Assembly: GCA_963575745.1 (NCBI GenBank)
Contig: CAUYUJ010019270.1
Span: forward strand, 482,931 to 546,930
DNA from: Prorocentrum cordatum
Taxonomy: Eukaryota; Sar; Dinophyceae; Prorocentrales; Prorocentraceae
Length of the DNA: 64,000 bases
Reading direction: 5' to 3'
The position numbers were made by a program, and so were the translations under genes. A model generated the notes under the pieces. That model ran no database searches. It was not told the origin of the DNA and was given only the letters and a program-made list of their open reading frames with translations. Of the stretch, positions 18,450-29,056 are shown piece by piece (positions within the stretch are counted from its first letter, which is position 1; each line of letters starts with the position of its first letter).

Positions 18450-20220
18450 CTTTTCGGTTGGTCGGCCGCCCCGCCGTCGTCGTCGTCATCGGCATCATCG
18501 TCATCAACATGGTCGACGGCCGGGCGGGCGACCCACAGGAAAGTTCGAACTTTCCGGTGGGTCGGCCGCCCCGCCGTCGTCGTCGTCGTCTTCGTCACCA
18601 TCGTCATCATCATGGTCGACGGCCGGGCGGACGACCGAACGGGAAGTTCGAACTTTCCGGTTGATCGGCCGCCCCGCGGTCGTCGTTGTCATCGTCATTA
18701 TCGTCAACATCATGGTCGACGGCCGGGCGGACGACCGACCAGCAAGTTCGAACATTCCGGTTGGTCGGCCGGGCGCCCCACCGTCGTCGTCGTCGTCATC
18801 GTCACCATCGTCATCATCATGGTCGACGGCCGGGCGGACGACCGACCGGCAAGTTCGATCTTTCCGGTTGGTCGGCCGCCCCGCCGTCGTCGTCAGCATC
18901 GTCATCACGGTCATCATTCATGGTCGACGGCCGGGCGGACGACCGACCGGAAATTTCGAACTTTCCGGTTGGTCGGCCGCCCCGCCATCGTCGTCGTCAT
19001 CGTCATCATCGTCATCATCATGGTCGACGCTCGGGCGGACGACCGACCGGCAAGTTCGAACGTTCCGGTTGGATGGCCGCCCCGCCGTCGTCGTCATCGT
19101 CATCATCGTCAACATCATGGTCGACGGCCGGGCGGACGACCGACCAGCAAGTTCGAACTTTCCGGTTGGTCGGCCGCCCCGCCGTCGTCGCCGTCATCGT
19201 CACCATCGTCATCACCATGGTCGACGGCCGGGCGGACGACCGACCGCAAAGTTCGAGCTTTCCGGTTGGTCGGCCGCCCCGCCGTCGTCGTCGTCATCGT
19301 CATCATCGTCATGATCATGGTCGACGCCCGGGCGGACGACCGACCGGAAAATTCGAGCTTTCCGGTTGGTCGGCCGCCCCGCCGTCGTCGTCGTCATCGT
19401 CATCATCGTCATGATCATGGTCGACGCCCGGGCGGACGACCGGCCGGAAAGTTCGAACCTTCCGGTTGGTCGGCCGCCCCGCCGTCGTCGTCGTCATCGA
19501 CATCATCGTCATCATCATGGTCGACGCTCGGGCGGACGACCGAACGGGAAGTTCGAACTTTCCTGTTGGATGGCCGCCCCGCGGTCGTCGTTGTCATCGT
19601 CATCATCATCATGGTCGACGGCTGGGCGGACGACCGACCGGCAAGTTCGAACTTTCCGGTTGGTCGGCCGCCCCGCCGTCGTCGTCGTCATCGTCACCAT
19701 CGCCATCATCATGGTCGACGGCCGGGCGGACGACCGACCGGCAAGTTCGAACTTTCCGGTTGGTCGGCCGCCCCGCCGTCGTCGTCGTCATCGTTATCAT
19801 CTTCATCATCATGGTCGACGGCCGGGCGGACGACCGACCGGAAAATTCGAAATTTCTGGTTGGATGGCCGCCCCGCCGTCGTCGTCGTCCTCGTCATCAT
19901 CGTTATCATCATGTTCGACGGCCGGGCGGACGACCGGCCGGAAATTTCGAACTTTCCGGTTGGTCGGGCACCCCGCCATCGTCGTCGTCATCGTCATCAT
20001 CGTCATCATCATGGTCGACGGCCGGGCAGACGACCGACCGGGAAATTCGAACTTTCCGGTTGGTCGGCCGCCCCGCCGTCGTCGTCATCATCGTCATCAT
20101 CGTCATCATGGTCGACGGCCGAGCGGACGACAGCCCGGCAAATTCGAACTTTCCGGTTGGTCGGGCGCCCCGCCGTCGTCGTCGTCATTGTCATCATCGT
20201 GGTCGACGGCCGCTGAAATT
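18450..20220. repeat. 100-bp minisatellite, 18 units
   Basis: The unit contains ATGGTCGACGGCCGGGCGGA, CGACCGACCGG, AAGTTCGAACTTTCCGGTTG, GTCGGCCGCCCCGCCGTC and GTC/ATC triplets. ATGGTCGACG-type starts fall at about 18510, 18612, 18712, 18820 and then every 92-102 bp to 20200. The period is not a multiple of three, so a reading frame passes through all three frames in turn; all three plus frames are nevertheless free of stops over most of the array. AAGTTCGAACTT is a perfect palindrome in most units. Confidence 0.95.
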
Positions 20221-20307
20221 ACTTCTAATGACCGCCCTGGCGGAGCCTCGTCGTCGTCGTCGTCGTCATCCTCCCCCTCTTCCTCGTCCTCGTCGTCGTC
20301 GTCGTGT

Positions 20308-20339
<32 letters not shown>

Positions 20340-20523
20340 TCTGTTCTTGGGACAGCCCACACCGCCATTCTCCGCCTAGAATCGACCGACACCCCCCACC
20401 ACGCCTCCACCACGCCCCGACGTCGTCGTCGTCATCGGCCACGACCACGTTTGACCACGCCCTGTCATCGTTATCAAATGGAACGCCCTGGTGTCTACAC
20501 GTGCGCTCATGCTACATAACAGC

Positions 20524-20612
20524 CAAAAGTACCACACGCAGTGTGGTACTTTTCTGTGGTGTCCCCGGGGCGCGGGCAGCCAAAAGTACCACGCGCAGCG
20601 TGGTACTTTTCT
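20524..20612. other. pair of 13-bp-stem hairpins with a compensatory change
   Basis: Hairpin 1 has arm AAAAGTACCACAC, loop GCA, arm GTGTGGTACTTTT. Hairpin 2 has arm AAAAGTACCACGC, loop GCA, arm GCGTGGTACTTTT. The change A to G in the left arm is matched by T to C in the right arm. Each is followed by CTGTGGTGTCC and CGGGGCGCGGG. The pair recurs in element copy 2 at 47527-47615. Confidence 0.9.
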
Positions 20613-20639
20613 GTGGTGTCCTCGGGGCGCGGGATACTC

Positions 20640-21000
20640 CCAGTTATGATGGCGGCCATGGTGTTGATGCTGATGACGATGATGATGATAGTTATGATGA
20701 TGACGACGAGGATGATAGGAGGAGAAAAGAGGGGGAGGAGCAAAAAGGAGGAGGAACGCGGGGGCACCGTCTCTTGAAAACGAGGGCCCAACACCACAGG
20801 ATGGTTGGGAAAAAACTCCGCGCTCACCCCCCCTTTTTCCCGGCGGGAAAGGGGGGCGCCCCCTTCTCGTATTCGCGGAAAATCAACCATCCATGGAGCC
20901 CGTCTGTGTGAGATGCCTTTCCTTTGCTCCTCATTCCATCCCACCCCCTCCTCCTCCTCCTCCTCATCCTCCTCATCCTACCCCTCCCCTCACATAATAT
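20640..21000. other. element 3' part and following pyrimidine tract; no gene
   Basis: GATGATGATG/GACGAGGATGATAGGAGG to 20725, the element end at about 20807, then pyrimidine-rich CTCCTCCTCCTCATCC (20948-20990). Confidence 0.5.
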
Positions 21001-21189
21001 TCCCCGGCGTACTCTTGCAGCCGTGGCTCAGAAATCGTTGTGCCTGTCCCACAAGTGGTCGCGGCCGCGCATCTGGCAATGCGACACCAGGTACATGAAA
21101 AACCTGGCTGTTCACTTGTGCGCTACTCTTTCCCTGCCCCCCCCCGCCCCCCGCCGCCTCTCCCCCTGTTAGCTCCTGTCCTTCCTCCA

Positions 21190-21415
21190 CGCCACGCCCT
21201 CATGTCACCAGACCCATTCTGTATCGTGCTCGTTAGCACTGGCATCGCGCAGCGAGGCACCTCGAAGCGGACACCATATGGTATCCATTCCCCACGGATG
21301 CGGTGGATGTGCTGGCGGCCGCCGTCGTCGTTCGAAAATACTTCGGGATGCAATGCATGTACTTGTCGTGCGCGCGCACGCCGGGTCCGCCACCGGGAGT
21401 CGAAGTCCCGCATGC
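21190..21415 (-). CDS. possible isolated exon, unidentified
   Basis: The minus frame reads ALHPEVFSNDDGGRQHIHRI, RGEWIPYGVRFEVPRCAMPV and LTSTIQNGSGDM then stop. The amino-acid balance and G/C third positions look coding, but neither splice borders nor partner exons could be fixed. The plus strand of the same piece is Arg/Ser-rich and less convincing. Confidence 0.35.
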
Positions 21416-22055
21416 AGCGCCCTCAGGTCCCCTCGAAATTCCCAAATTGACCATCGCAAGGGGTCTTCAGGGATTCCTGGACCTCTGAATTCTGGGCGTT
21501 CTGGGGCGCTCCTGCGAGCGCCCCGCATCGTATCCGACATTTCCGCAACGACCCAGAAAACGCCCCCAGACCGCCCAAACTTGGCATGGCAACCCTCGAA
21601 GCCCCCCTAAGAAGCCCAAGAGGGCCACGAGAAGAATCCGAATACGACACCGGCGGTGCGCATTTCTTCTCTCTGACCGTTTGATCACCCGCGGGCGTTT
21701 CATTTAACATCTCGCGGCTTAGCGCGAGCACTATACGCTAGCTCTACAATGCTTTGTTATCGGCCACGTGCCTAGTGCCTACTTATCGGCCGCGTGGCTG
21801 GGACATGGGGCTCGTTACACCCCGGGGAACAAAATTACGCGCAAGCGGGAATGAAGAATCATGGGGGCGCCTGGTCTACATTCCAGGCATGGCGGCGGGT
21901 TGGGCCAAAAGCCATCAGATACCGGCCACCCGTGGGCACATGCGAGGTCCTTCGGGGTGAAGAACCGGTCCTCTGCGGCACGGCATGCGTTCGCGAAGCC
22001 CGACCCTGCGTCACTCTCCACGAGGAGGCCCCGAGAAGAGTGAGCCCCCTGGTAG
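21416..22055. other. no gene recognised between 21.4 and 22.06 kb
   Basis: Mixed-composition sequence. A twice-used phrase TCGGCCRCGTG occurs at about 21760 and 21787. No exon or array stands out. Confidence 0.4.
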
Positions 22056-23463
<1,408 letters not shown>

Positions 23464-23580
23464 TGCGGCCGAATCCTGCAATTACCTTCCCGCATCACGG
23501 GGCCCACGGATTGGGGCTCATGATGACGTGTCGATGGGTACCAAACGTACCCCGCATCTATTCCTCGGGCCCCCCAGGGC
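23464..23580. other. unique spacer between arrays; nothing recognised
   Basis: Short unique sequence. Confidence 0.4.
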
Positions 23581-23960
23581 CAAGTTCGCCATGAGGCTTG
23601 TCACCTGTTAACCATGAGGCTTGTCACCTGTTAGCTTTGAGGCCCGCCACCTGTTTGCCCTGAAATTTGCCATGCGTTACCCTGGAGGCCTTTTCTACCT
23701 GTTGTATCCGACGCCTGTCACATGTTAGCCAAGAGGTCTGCCACCTGTTCCCTCGGACGCCTGTCGCTTGTTAGCCCTGAGGCCTGTCACCTGTAAGATC
23801 CGAAGCCTGTCACGTGTTAGCCCCGAGCCTTCTACCTGTAAGCTCCAAAGGCTGTGACATGCTAGCTCCGGCGCCGGTCACCAGTTACCCCAGAAGCCTG
23901 TCACCGGGTAGCCCGGAGGCCTGTCACCTGTTAGCCTGAGGCTCGTCACCTGTGACACTC
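23580..23960. repeat. about 30-bp array (GAGGCCTGTCACCTGTTAGC)
   Basis: Twelve or so degenerate units of GAGGCCTGTCACCTGTTAGC with spacer, period 28-31 bp. Confidence 0.88.
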
Positions 23961-24138
23961 GGGAGACCTGGGGATTTGGCGGCCGCGGAATGCAGGGCGG
24001 GGGGCAGGATTCTCAGGGATTTTCGGGTGACCTGGGGATCTGGCGGCCGTGGTATGCAGGGCGGGGGGCGTGATTCTCTCGGATTTTCGGACGACCTGGG
24101 GATCCGGCGGCCGCGGTACGCAGGGCGGGCGGGTCGGG
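23960..24138. repeat. 73-bp tandem repeat, about 2.4 copies
   Basis: Each unit: ACCTGGGGATYYGGCGGCCG, YGGTAYGCAGGGCGGGGGG and TGATTCTCNSGGATTTTCGG. Copies are about 90 percent alike by eye. Confidence 0.9.
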
Positions 24139-24404
24139 AGGTCTGTCCTTAAAATGGAATATCCCCAACCTGTCGGACGGGGAACACGTGGGATCAACAT
24201 AAACCTTGCCACTGGAATCCGCATCCTCCTCCCCTCCCCCCGTCGCCCTCCCCGCCCCCCCGGCCCCCTCCCCCCTCCTCGCCTTTCCTCTCGCCTCTCC
24301 CTCCACCCCTCTGTCGTTATTCGCCCGCTCTGGTCCCCCTCGCATCGTCGGGCCCCCCCCCCGAGCGGGGCGAGGTCCTGAGAGAAAGAGAAGAACAACG
24401 AACT

Positions 24405-24999
24405 CGTGGTTGCTGCAGGTAGCGCGTCGCCGCCGCGGACGCAGTACTTCGGGTTCTGGGAGATGTCGGCGGCGAAGCACGAGTGCTTCCAGGACACGAG
24501 GTGCACCTTCTTCAGGAGCTGGGCGTGTTTCAAGTAGCACTCCGACAAGCACGCGCCGAGGGGGACCGTGTGGCCAGGGCGCGGGTACAAGCCACGCTTT
24601 GCCGCCAACGCATTGCAATGCGCCTTCTCCTCGTCCGCGGAAGACACCAGATACGCATCGCATAATGGCGGCGCTGGGGGCGGCTGCCCGTCCGTGCCGT
24701 GCCCGAAGATGGCGTCGAACTGGGCCTGCTGGTCCTCGGCCCCCACCGCGCCTGACCAGATCACCGTGGAAACCTTGAGCGCCGCCTGCCACCGGCGCTT
24801 CCTCTGGACGCCCCAATCCGAAAACGGATTCAACACCAAGTCGACGAACACGTACTCCCCCTTGGACTTGAAAGCGTCCTTGAACATATGTGCTGGCATG
24901 TCCGGGCTGTTCTCCATGATGATGATGTCGGCCGCCAGGTCCCCCAACTGCTCCGTATAGATGTTCCAGGGCTCGGCGGACGGATCTGCCAGCCCGAGC
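24405..24999 (-). CDS. gene B: C5-cytosine methyltransferase-like protein, C-terminal exon
   Basis: Reads LGLADPSAEPWNIYTEQLGD, LAADIIIMENSPDMP, then KGEYVFVDLVLNPFSDWGVQ, RKRRW, and later HLVSWKHSCFAADISQNPKY and RGGDALPAATT. In C5 methylases the E-N pair (motif VI) stabilises the target cytosine and Q-x-R-x-R (motif VIII) contacts the DNA; here they appear as M-E-N-S-P and V-Q-R-K-R-R-W. The late D-x-S-Q-N-P...LP..TT segment is, from memory of the family, usual in dinoflagellate copies and fills the place of motif X. The acceptor CGCCAG/G at 25000/24999 continues the frame of the exon at 25642-25874. The 3' border near 24405 is uncertain because the frame enters low complexity. It probably acts in the nucleus, or is carried by a retroelement. 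Confidence 0.7.
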
Positions 25000-25641
25000 C
25001 TGGCGGGATAAGGGGCCGCAGCGGCCGGGAACGAAAACACTGCTGGAAATTTAATCGGTTCGCATCCGAAATATCGAATCGCCTGGCGTCATCGTGGCAG
25101 CGTGACAATCACACGCCGCTGATGTGATTATAAAGTTTGGGGGGACAACCGAAAGAAAATGAACTGGATGGCTTGGACGGGTCTGGTTTAGGCTTCTATA
25201 TATGTGTGCGGGAAGGAAGAAATAGTGAGATACTGAAGGTGAGAGAAGTCCTACGTAATCCATGTGAGCTCCACTGCGTAATGCCGCGCTTCCCCGATCA
25301 AGGAAAGTCGCCGTGGCATCATTACTCGATGGATTGGTGGGGATACACGGCGCGCCTATACAAGACCGACCCTACTTTGAAAGAGGGGCGCTTGAAACCA
25401 CAGGGGCGAGCTGGGGCCCGAGTGTCCACCAGAAACAAAATGCCACCCGAAGGCCCATGCATTCGCCACCCCAGGAATGAAAACCCGAGTGGTAAGAAGC
25501 CTGGGCCGCCAACAAGCCACACGCTGGCTTGAAATGCTTTCTATTGAACCACTGGGGCACAATTTCCAAAAAACGGGGTCTCCCCCCTCCATATCGCGGG
25601 ATGGACATCGACATCGCCAACGTTTCGAATGACCTGGGAAC

Positions 25642-25874
25642 CCAGCGCCCCACCTTGTCCAAGCAACGCACTGCGGCCCGGACCAATGAACGCTAAGTGG
25701 GCGCTGCTTTGAGTCCACGGCGCTGCTCGGCTGAAACTGCCATGGGCAAGTCGCCCCGGGATGCAGCAGACACGCCCCTGCCGGAAGATATCGACTTTTG
25801 AAAACATCCTTGCAGACCGTGGACAAGTACTTCTTCTGCTTCAGGTAATGCTTCTCCACTTGTTTCCGGAGGCC
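25642..25874 (-). CDS. gene B: exon with the catalytic-loop cysteine of the methyltransferase-like protein
   Basis: Starts after CCGACAG with GLRKQVEKHYLKQKKYLSTV, then CLLHPGATCPW and RPLSVHWSGPQCVAWTRWGA. In C5 methylases motif IV contains the nucleophilic cysteine just after Pro (P-C-Q); here G-P-Q-C-V-A-W has the Cys one place later. The same variant loop followed by A-W-S/T is, as far as I recall, common in dinoflagellate relatives. The exon ends in GG before GTTCCC; joining it to 24999 gives W-G-A-G-L-G-L-A-D-P in frame (intron 642 bp, GT-AG). The joint reading of loop plus E-N plus Q-x-R-x-R is the reason for the assignment. S-adenosylmethionine-binding motif I (FxGxG) was not found and should lie upstream. 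Confidence 0.66.
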
Positions 25875-26389
25875 CTGTCGGGGGGATGCTGTGCCAGGCC
25901 CAGGCCAACTCCACCGTGTCCAACCCCCTTACCTCCCCGCCGCATCCCCCTCCTCCTTCTCCGACCCCGCCCCCCTCATCCCCCTCCTTCTCGTCTTCCT
26001 ACTCCTACGCCTCATCTTCCCCCCGTCTCATTCGAAGGCGGGGAGGCGGGGCGAATGTGAAGAGGGGGATGGGGCGTCGCAACTGCCAACGCGCGCCTGC
26101 ATGCAAGGCCGTTACAGGAGGAGCGAAGCGGTGAAGACTTGTCCAGAATTCCTTTCTGGATGGGCTGGCTGGGATGTCTGGGCGGGCGACGCCTCAAGAT
26201 TTGCATTGCTGGGTGTAGGTTCCCACCAGGCTCCGACTCAAGGCCGATTCGATTGGCAAGATAACTTCCCCAGGTCGCTCGCGCGGCACCGATGTGCGCG
26301 CACACGCGCTAACGTGCGCGCAACAAAAGAAATCAAGTTGGAACGTGAGCTGGCGACAGAGGATAAGAACCATGGAGCTTCAGAACCAA

Positions 26390-26722
26390 ATGTGAAGCCC
26401 CCGCCTCGTCGCGCCTCAACTTGGGCTTGCCAACTTCCAGCAGCCGCTCGGGGGGCCTTCGAGCGATGAGGCCTCTCTGCACGGCCAGGGGCAACTTCGC
26501 CCCGATACCTTTGATGACGTGCACGCACTCCGATTTCATCACGTCGATGGAACGTTTGGTCACGTCGCTGCCGCACCACGAGACGTGATTGTTTTCCGTC
26601 ACCCCTGGCACTCCAGCCAACCTCATGCCGCACATCGTGAGCTTCGTGGCCGTCTCTGCCCCGAGCTCTCCCGAGTAGTCTGCCGACCCCAGAAGGGCCA
26701 CAAAAACGATAGCAGGCGCAGT
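26390..26722 (-). CDS. possible upstream exon of gene B, unidentified
   Basis: The minus frame reads PAIVFVALLGSADYSGELGA, ETATKLTMCGMRLAGVPGVT and CGSDVTKRSIDVMKSECVHV, then IKGIGAKLPLAVQRGLIARR. Third codon positions are strongly G/C, and the competing frames are Arg/Pro-rich. Splice borders are not fixed. It lies 0.5 kb upstream of the methyltransferase exons in the same direction, so it may be part of the same protein; no motif I was seen in it. Confidence 0.45.
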
Positions 26723-26954
26723 GCAGCACAGCAGGCTCGCTCCAGGGGGCCCTCGACTGCCTCGGACGGGGGGCTCGAAGGAGGCCCGGACCCCAAAATG
26801 TCACTATCAACATGTCTGGGGCAACTTTGCGAACGCAGCCCTCGACAAACTGAGACGCCCGCAGAGCGGCCCTCAAGGACCCCCGAAGACCGCGATGGGG
26901 TCGCTCACACCGTACCGCGCCACCAGCCTATTCCAGGATGCCTCAAAGGTAGCT

Positions 26955-27082
26955 CATAAGGCCCCCTCGGGACCCGAGAGGGCCTTCAACGAAACGACGG
27001 GGCCCCGCGAGGGGCCTCGAATGTTCGTGGAAGAGAAACAACCACATGCAGAGAGCCCCTCACGGGGCCCCGTGAGGGGCCT
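26955..27082. other. cluster of three GC hairpins
   Basis: Three inverted repeats in 130 bp: GGCCCCCTCGGG/ACCCGAGAGGGCC (imperfect, about 26960), GGCCCCGCGAGGGGCC (27001-27016) and a perfect 26-bp palindrome made of GCCCCTCACGGGG and its complement (27055-27080). Confidence 0.8.
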
Positions 27083-27800
27083 TTGCATAAGAGAAACAGA
27101 AAGAAAGAGACATATACAGAGAGGCGGAGTAAGCAGCAGCAGCAGGGAGGTGAGATTTCGCGTGCGCGAAGCGCGTTGTATCCGAGCTCACCACCAAACC
27201 TGTCTCGAGCATGCCGGCGCCCAAGTTGCGGCGCAACTTCGAAGCAGGCCCTGTGAAGAAACACCTCGTGGCTTCGTGCCGCGGCCAATCCAATATCCGC
27301 TCGGGCAAATCGGGCACGGGCACGCCCTTCACCGAGGGCCTCTTGCCGGGCCAATCCGTCGCAGGAGTGGCCTCCCCTCGCCGGCTCTCGTTCCTCCCCT
27401 CTCCCGTGCCACTGCCCGATGTCTCCTCCCTCTCTCGTTCCTCCCCTCTCCTCTCCCCTCTCGTTCCGCCCAATGCCCGCTACCCCCGTGCCACTGCCCC
27501 CCTTCCCCTCCACGCGTGCCAGCCGCCGCAAGCCAGTCACCAAAGACAGGTTCTGGGCAGCCGCGGGGTCCCTGGCCGGCGAACACGGCACGGGCACGAT
27601 GCCCGCCGCGGGGGCTGCCACCTCGGGGGTCAGCGACGCTGGCAAATCAACGATAGAAGTTGTGATATGGGGGGGCAGGGTATGGAATTGACCTGAAATA
27701 CGTCGTGCTGCGTTGTGTCTGTTGTTGCTGGCGTGTGCTGACAGATTGCTGTTGCTGGTCGTGTTTGCTGTGTGCCGTTTCTTTCTGACGGGGTGCGTGC
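27083..27800. other. no gene assigned
   Basis: Open on the minus strand with a possible exon-like piece (PEVAAPAAGIVPVPCSPARD, about 27630-27570) and a pyrimidine-rich stretch (27390-27480). Neither is convincing. Confidence 0.35.
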
Positions 27801-27806
27801 TGCGCC

Positions 27807-28166
27807 ATGTCCAAACCATTATGTTGTTGTGGGTCCTCGAAAAAGCCTCAGCCAGGCTCCAAGGGTGCGTCGCCGTCGGCGCAAACGCTGGGAGGTACCC
27901 CCCCCGCTCTTTCTTCCAGGCCCCCCTTTCACAAAGGGTTAAGAAAGGCACGGAAGCTCGCACAACACATTTTGAACCAAACGGGCGCCCTGGCCGGGCA
28001 ATCGTTGTCACCGGTAGCCCCTGGTAGCGACGCTTGCGGGGGGGGGGGATTCGTGAAATTTCCAGTTCCTCATCCAAGTGGTGGGTCTAATTTGTTAAGC
28101 CCTGTCCCGAACGCGTGGCCGATGCCAAAGGGGGGTGGGCAAGGGATTGGGGGGGCGTTTTGCTAA
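27807..28166 (+). CDS. doubtful plus-strand open frame, 119 codons
   Basis: Starts in a fair context (CGCCATGTCC) with MSKPLCCCGSSKKPQPGSKG and ends in Gly-rich sequence. A GTACCC that could be a donor lies 87 bp after the start. It would be the only plus-strand gene in the window, and nothing in the sequence is recognised, so it is probably chance. Confidence 0.15.
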   Translation: MSKPLCCCGSSKKPQPGSKGASPSAQTLGGTPPALSSRPPFHKGLRKARKLAQHILNQTGALAGQSLSPVAPGSDACGGGGFVKFPVPHPSGGSNLLSPVPNAWPMPKGGGQGIGGAFC

Positions 28167-28560
28167 CGGGACACTCCTTCACAACGGGGCTAAGCTCGGA
28201 CACGCCGGACAAAGACGCAACAAAGTAGAACCAAGCAGTCAAGCAAACCCTTGCAAGTATCAGAACGAAGGTCCCCCAAGAGACTCGAACAGCAGATCCT
28301 CCGATGGAGGGGCCCCAGGAGGTCTGATGACCATGGATGGGGTCTTGGCACTTGGGGGCGCTGGCTACCAGGGAGGGGCCAGACGATGCCTGAAAACTCG
28401 CCAGAATTCCTTCGGGGAAGACGCTTTGCAAAAGCAGCGGGGCGCAAATAACACTCACACGTATTTCTTGCCCCCAGGCGTGGCCTCCATCATGGCCCGA
28501 AAGAGCAATATGTAGCACCCCCCCAAGGAGACGTAACAATCAACAAGGACCTGAGGCAGA
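28167..28560. other. no gene recognised
   Basis: Open on the minus strand, but the reading (Leu/Val/Ser-rich) is not recognised and no splice context is clear. Confidence 0.35.
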
Positions 28561-28564
28561 CGTA

Positions 28565-28900
28565 AAGGACGTATGCCGCCACCCCGCCATGTTGGCAAAC
28601 CCCTTGCACGTTTCGTGGCCCCACAAAGGGGCTCCACCGAAGGGCCAAATAGGAAAGGACTGATGCCGCCACCCCGCCATTTTGCCACGCCCCTCACACG
28701 TTTCGTGGCCCCACGGAGAGCTCCACCAGAGGCCCCAATGGGGAAGGACGTATGCCGCCACCGTGCAATCTTGGCACGCCCATCGCACGCTTCGTCGCCC
28801 CATGGGGCGCTAAACAGCAGGCCCCGATTGGAAAGGACGTATGCCACCACCCCGTCATTGTGGTACACCCCTCAAACGCTTCGTGGCACCATCGGGAACT
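28565..28900. repeat. 90-bp array, four inverted units
   Basis: Four units at 90-bp spacing (ACGTTTCGTGG words at about 28608, 28698, 28788 and 28877) are the reverse complement of the unit amplified at 29160-30650. They share GGAGCTCCCYATGGGGCCAC-like and GAAACGTGTGAGGGG words. The spacer differs: CCGCCACCCCGCCAT in place of the CGCATGCGGGCGG region. Confidence 0.88.
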
Positions 28901-28989
28901 ACGCCGAACACGCGCAAAAAGGCTTATGCCGCCGCCCCGTCCTCATGGGGATACGAAACGTGTGAGGCATGTGCCGAAACGTGCGAGGC

Positions 28990-29051
28990 ATGGCCCAGAA
29001 CGCCGGGCGCTGCCTCTTCCCGACGAAGATCCAATACCACAGGATGGTTAA
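28990..29051 (+). mobile_element. right-end fragment of a composite element
   Basis: GCCTCTTCCCGACGAAGATC, CAATACCACAGGATGGTT corresponds to the right terminus of the other copies (CAACACCACAGGATGGTT). It abuts GGAAT and then the left end of the next element, so two elements stand head to tail. Confidence 0.65.
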
Positions 29052-29056
29052 GGAAT

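Larger units (their letters stand above)
17845..20807 (+). mobile_element. composite repeat element, copy 1 (18 x 100-bp array inside)
   Basis: Left end ACTGGCGAAAGACCCAACCA, TATGCAGTTGTAAGTAACGC, TTGTGAATG. Right end GCGGGGGCACCGTCTCTTGA, AAACGAGGGCCCAACACCAC, AGGATGGTT. The same ends bound 46574-47812 and, more diverged, 29057-30836. Inside: about 1.5 copies of a 90-bp unit (17905-18100), GTC/GTG tracts, an 18-unit 100-bp array, CTGTTCTTGGGACAGCCCAC, two hairpins and a GATGATGATG tract. GGAAAA is found at both borders (17839-17844 and 20808-20813), a possible target duplication. No enzyme gene is present, so it would be non-autonomous. No terminal inverted repeat was found. Confidence 0.72.

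Noticed and set aside
18351-20216. 621-codon protein
   Set aside because: It cycles through all three frames of a 100-bp tandem unit; no domain, and the parallel copy at 46.9 kb has another length.
17845-20807. Terminal inverted repeats on the composite element
   Set aside because: The first 30 and last 30 bases were compared in reverse complement; beyond CCCAAC(C/A) there is no consistent pairing.
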